DNA of 13,305 nucleotides from NCBI GenBank assembly GCA_947384645.1, contig CANDHX010000017.1, positions 1-13,305 of the forward strand, given 5' to 3'. The notes beneath the pieces were generated by a model. That model saw nothing but the letters and a program-made list of their open reading frames with translations. It was not told the DNA's origin and did not search any database. Source of the DNA: an uncultured Mycoplasmatota bacterium (lineage in GTDB: Bacteria; Bacillota_I; Bacilli_A; RF39; UBA660). This document shows, piece by piece, positions 13,198 to 13,305 of this stretch; within the stretch, counting starts at the first letter, position 1; every line of letters begins with the position of its first letter. The position numbers were made by a program, and so were the translations under genes.

Positions 13198-13305
13198 GGC
13201 CGTGTTTGGGGGGGGAGTTCGGTGTGTAGGGTGTGTGGGGGGGGCGGCTGCCGCGGGGGGGCCCGGGGCGGGCCCGGGGGCGCCCGGGGGGGGGGGGGGG
13301 GGGGG
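13198..13305. other. G-rich low-complexity artefact at contig end
   Basis: The last roughly 100 bases shift abruptly from AT-rich sequence to nearly pure G/C with G runs, ending in 20 consecutive Gs (13286-13305). This is typical of dark-cycle poly-G calls from two-colour Illumina chemistry and is not genomic. The exact boundary is uncertain by about 10 bases. Confidence 0.93.

Noticed and set aside
1..13200. Mycoplasma-type genetic code (TGA as tryptophan)
   Set aside because: Several genes end in TGA at proper positions (7902-7900, 12662-12664), tryptophans in conserved positions use TGG, and a RodA/FtsW gene indicates a cell wall.
1..13305. CRISPR array, tRNA, rRNA, insertion sequence
   Set aside because: No regularly spaced repeats, cloverleaf-like segments, ribosomal sequence or transposase with terminal repeats were seen; gene spacing leaves almost no room.

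Overview
This window is a 13.3 kb metagenomic-style contig from an AT-rich, Gram-positive-type bacterium. Shine-Dalgarno sequences are strong, GTG and TTG starts occur, terminators are short hairpins with T-tracts, and a SEDS (RodA/FtsW) protein implies a peptidoglycan wall. TGA is read as a stop and tryptophan is TGG, so this is not the Mycoplasma genetic code. The gene content would fit an uncultured gut Bacilli lineage near the Mollicutes (RF39-like), but that placement is an inference from style. Both ends are artefacts: bases 1-24 match the 3' part of an Illumina TruSeq adapter, and roughly 13200-13305 is G-rich junk ending in 20 Gs.

Region 25-8685 is one compact leftward operon. It is driven by a good extended -10 promoter at 8657-8685. 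In transcription order it encodes two related small proteins (signal peptide, ectodomain, C-terminal membrane anchor), a 1098-aa cysteine-rich secreted protein with a Gly/Ser linker, a 142-aa single-pass protein, a CpaB-like SAF-domain protein, a CpaF/TadA ATPase, and two TadB/TadC-like inner-membrane platform proteins. The second platform protein is cut by the contig end. This is the core of a Tad-type pilus or secretion machine without a secretin, as expected for a monoderm, coupled to unusual surface proteins. No pilin or prepilin peptidase is visible.

Region 8704-10602 reads rightward: a CPBP-type intramembrane metalloprotease, a membrane-anchored metallophosphoesterase whose usual metal-ligand histidines are replaced by acidic residues, and a 70-aa Tyr/Pro-rich single-pass protein whose ribosome binding site lies inside a terminator-like hairpin. 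A RodA/FtsW-family gene converges from the right and overlaps the small gene by 23 bp.

Region 11668-12726 holds a 98-aa hypothetical protein with a TTG start and a clear terminator, then a hypothetical gene of about 178 codons broken by a one-base frameshift. The right end (12727 to about 13197, leftward) is the C-terminal part of a secreted or pilin-like protein truncated by the contig end.

No tRNA, rRNA, CRISPR array, insertion sequence or long direct repeat was seen.
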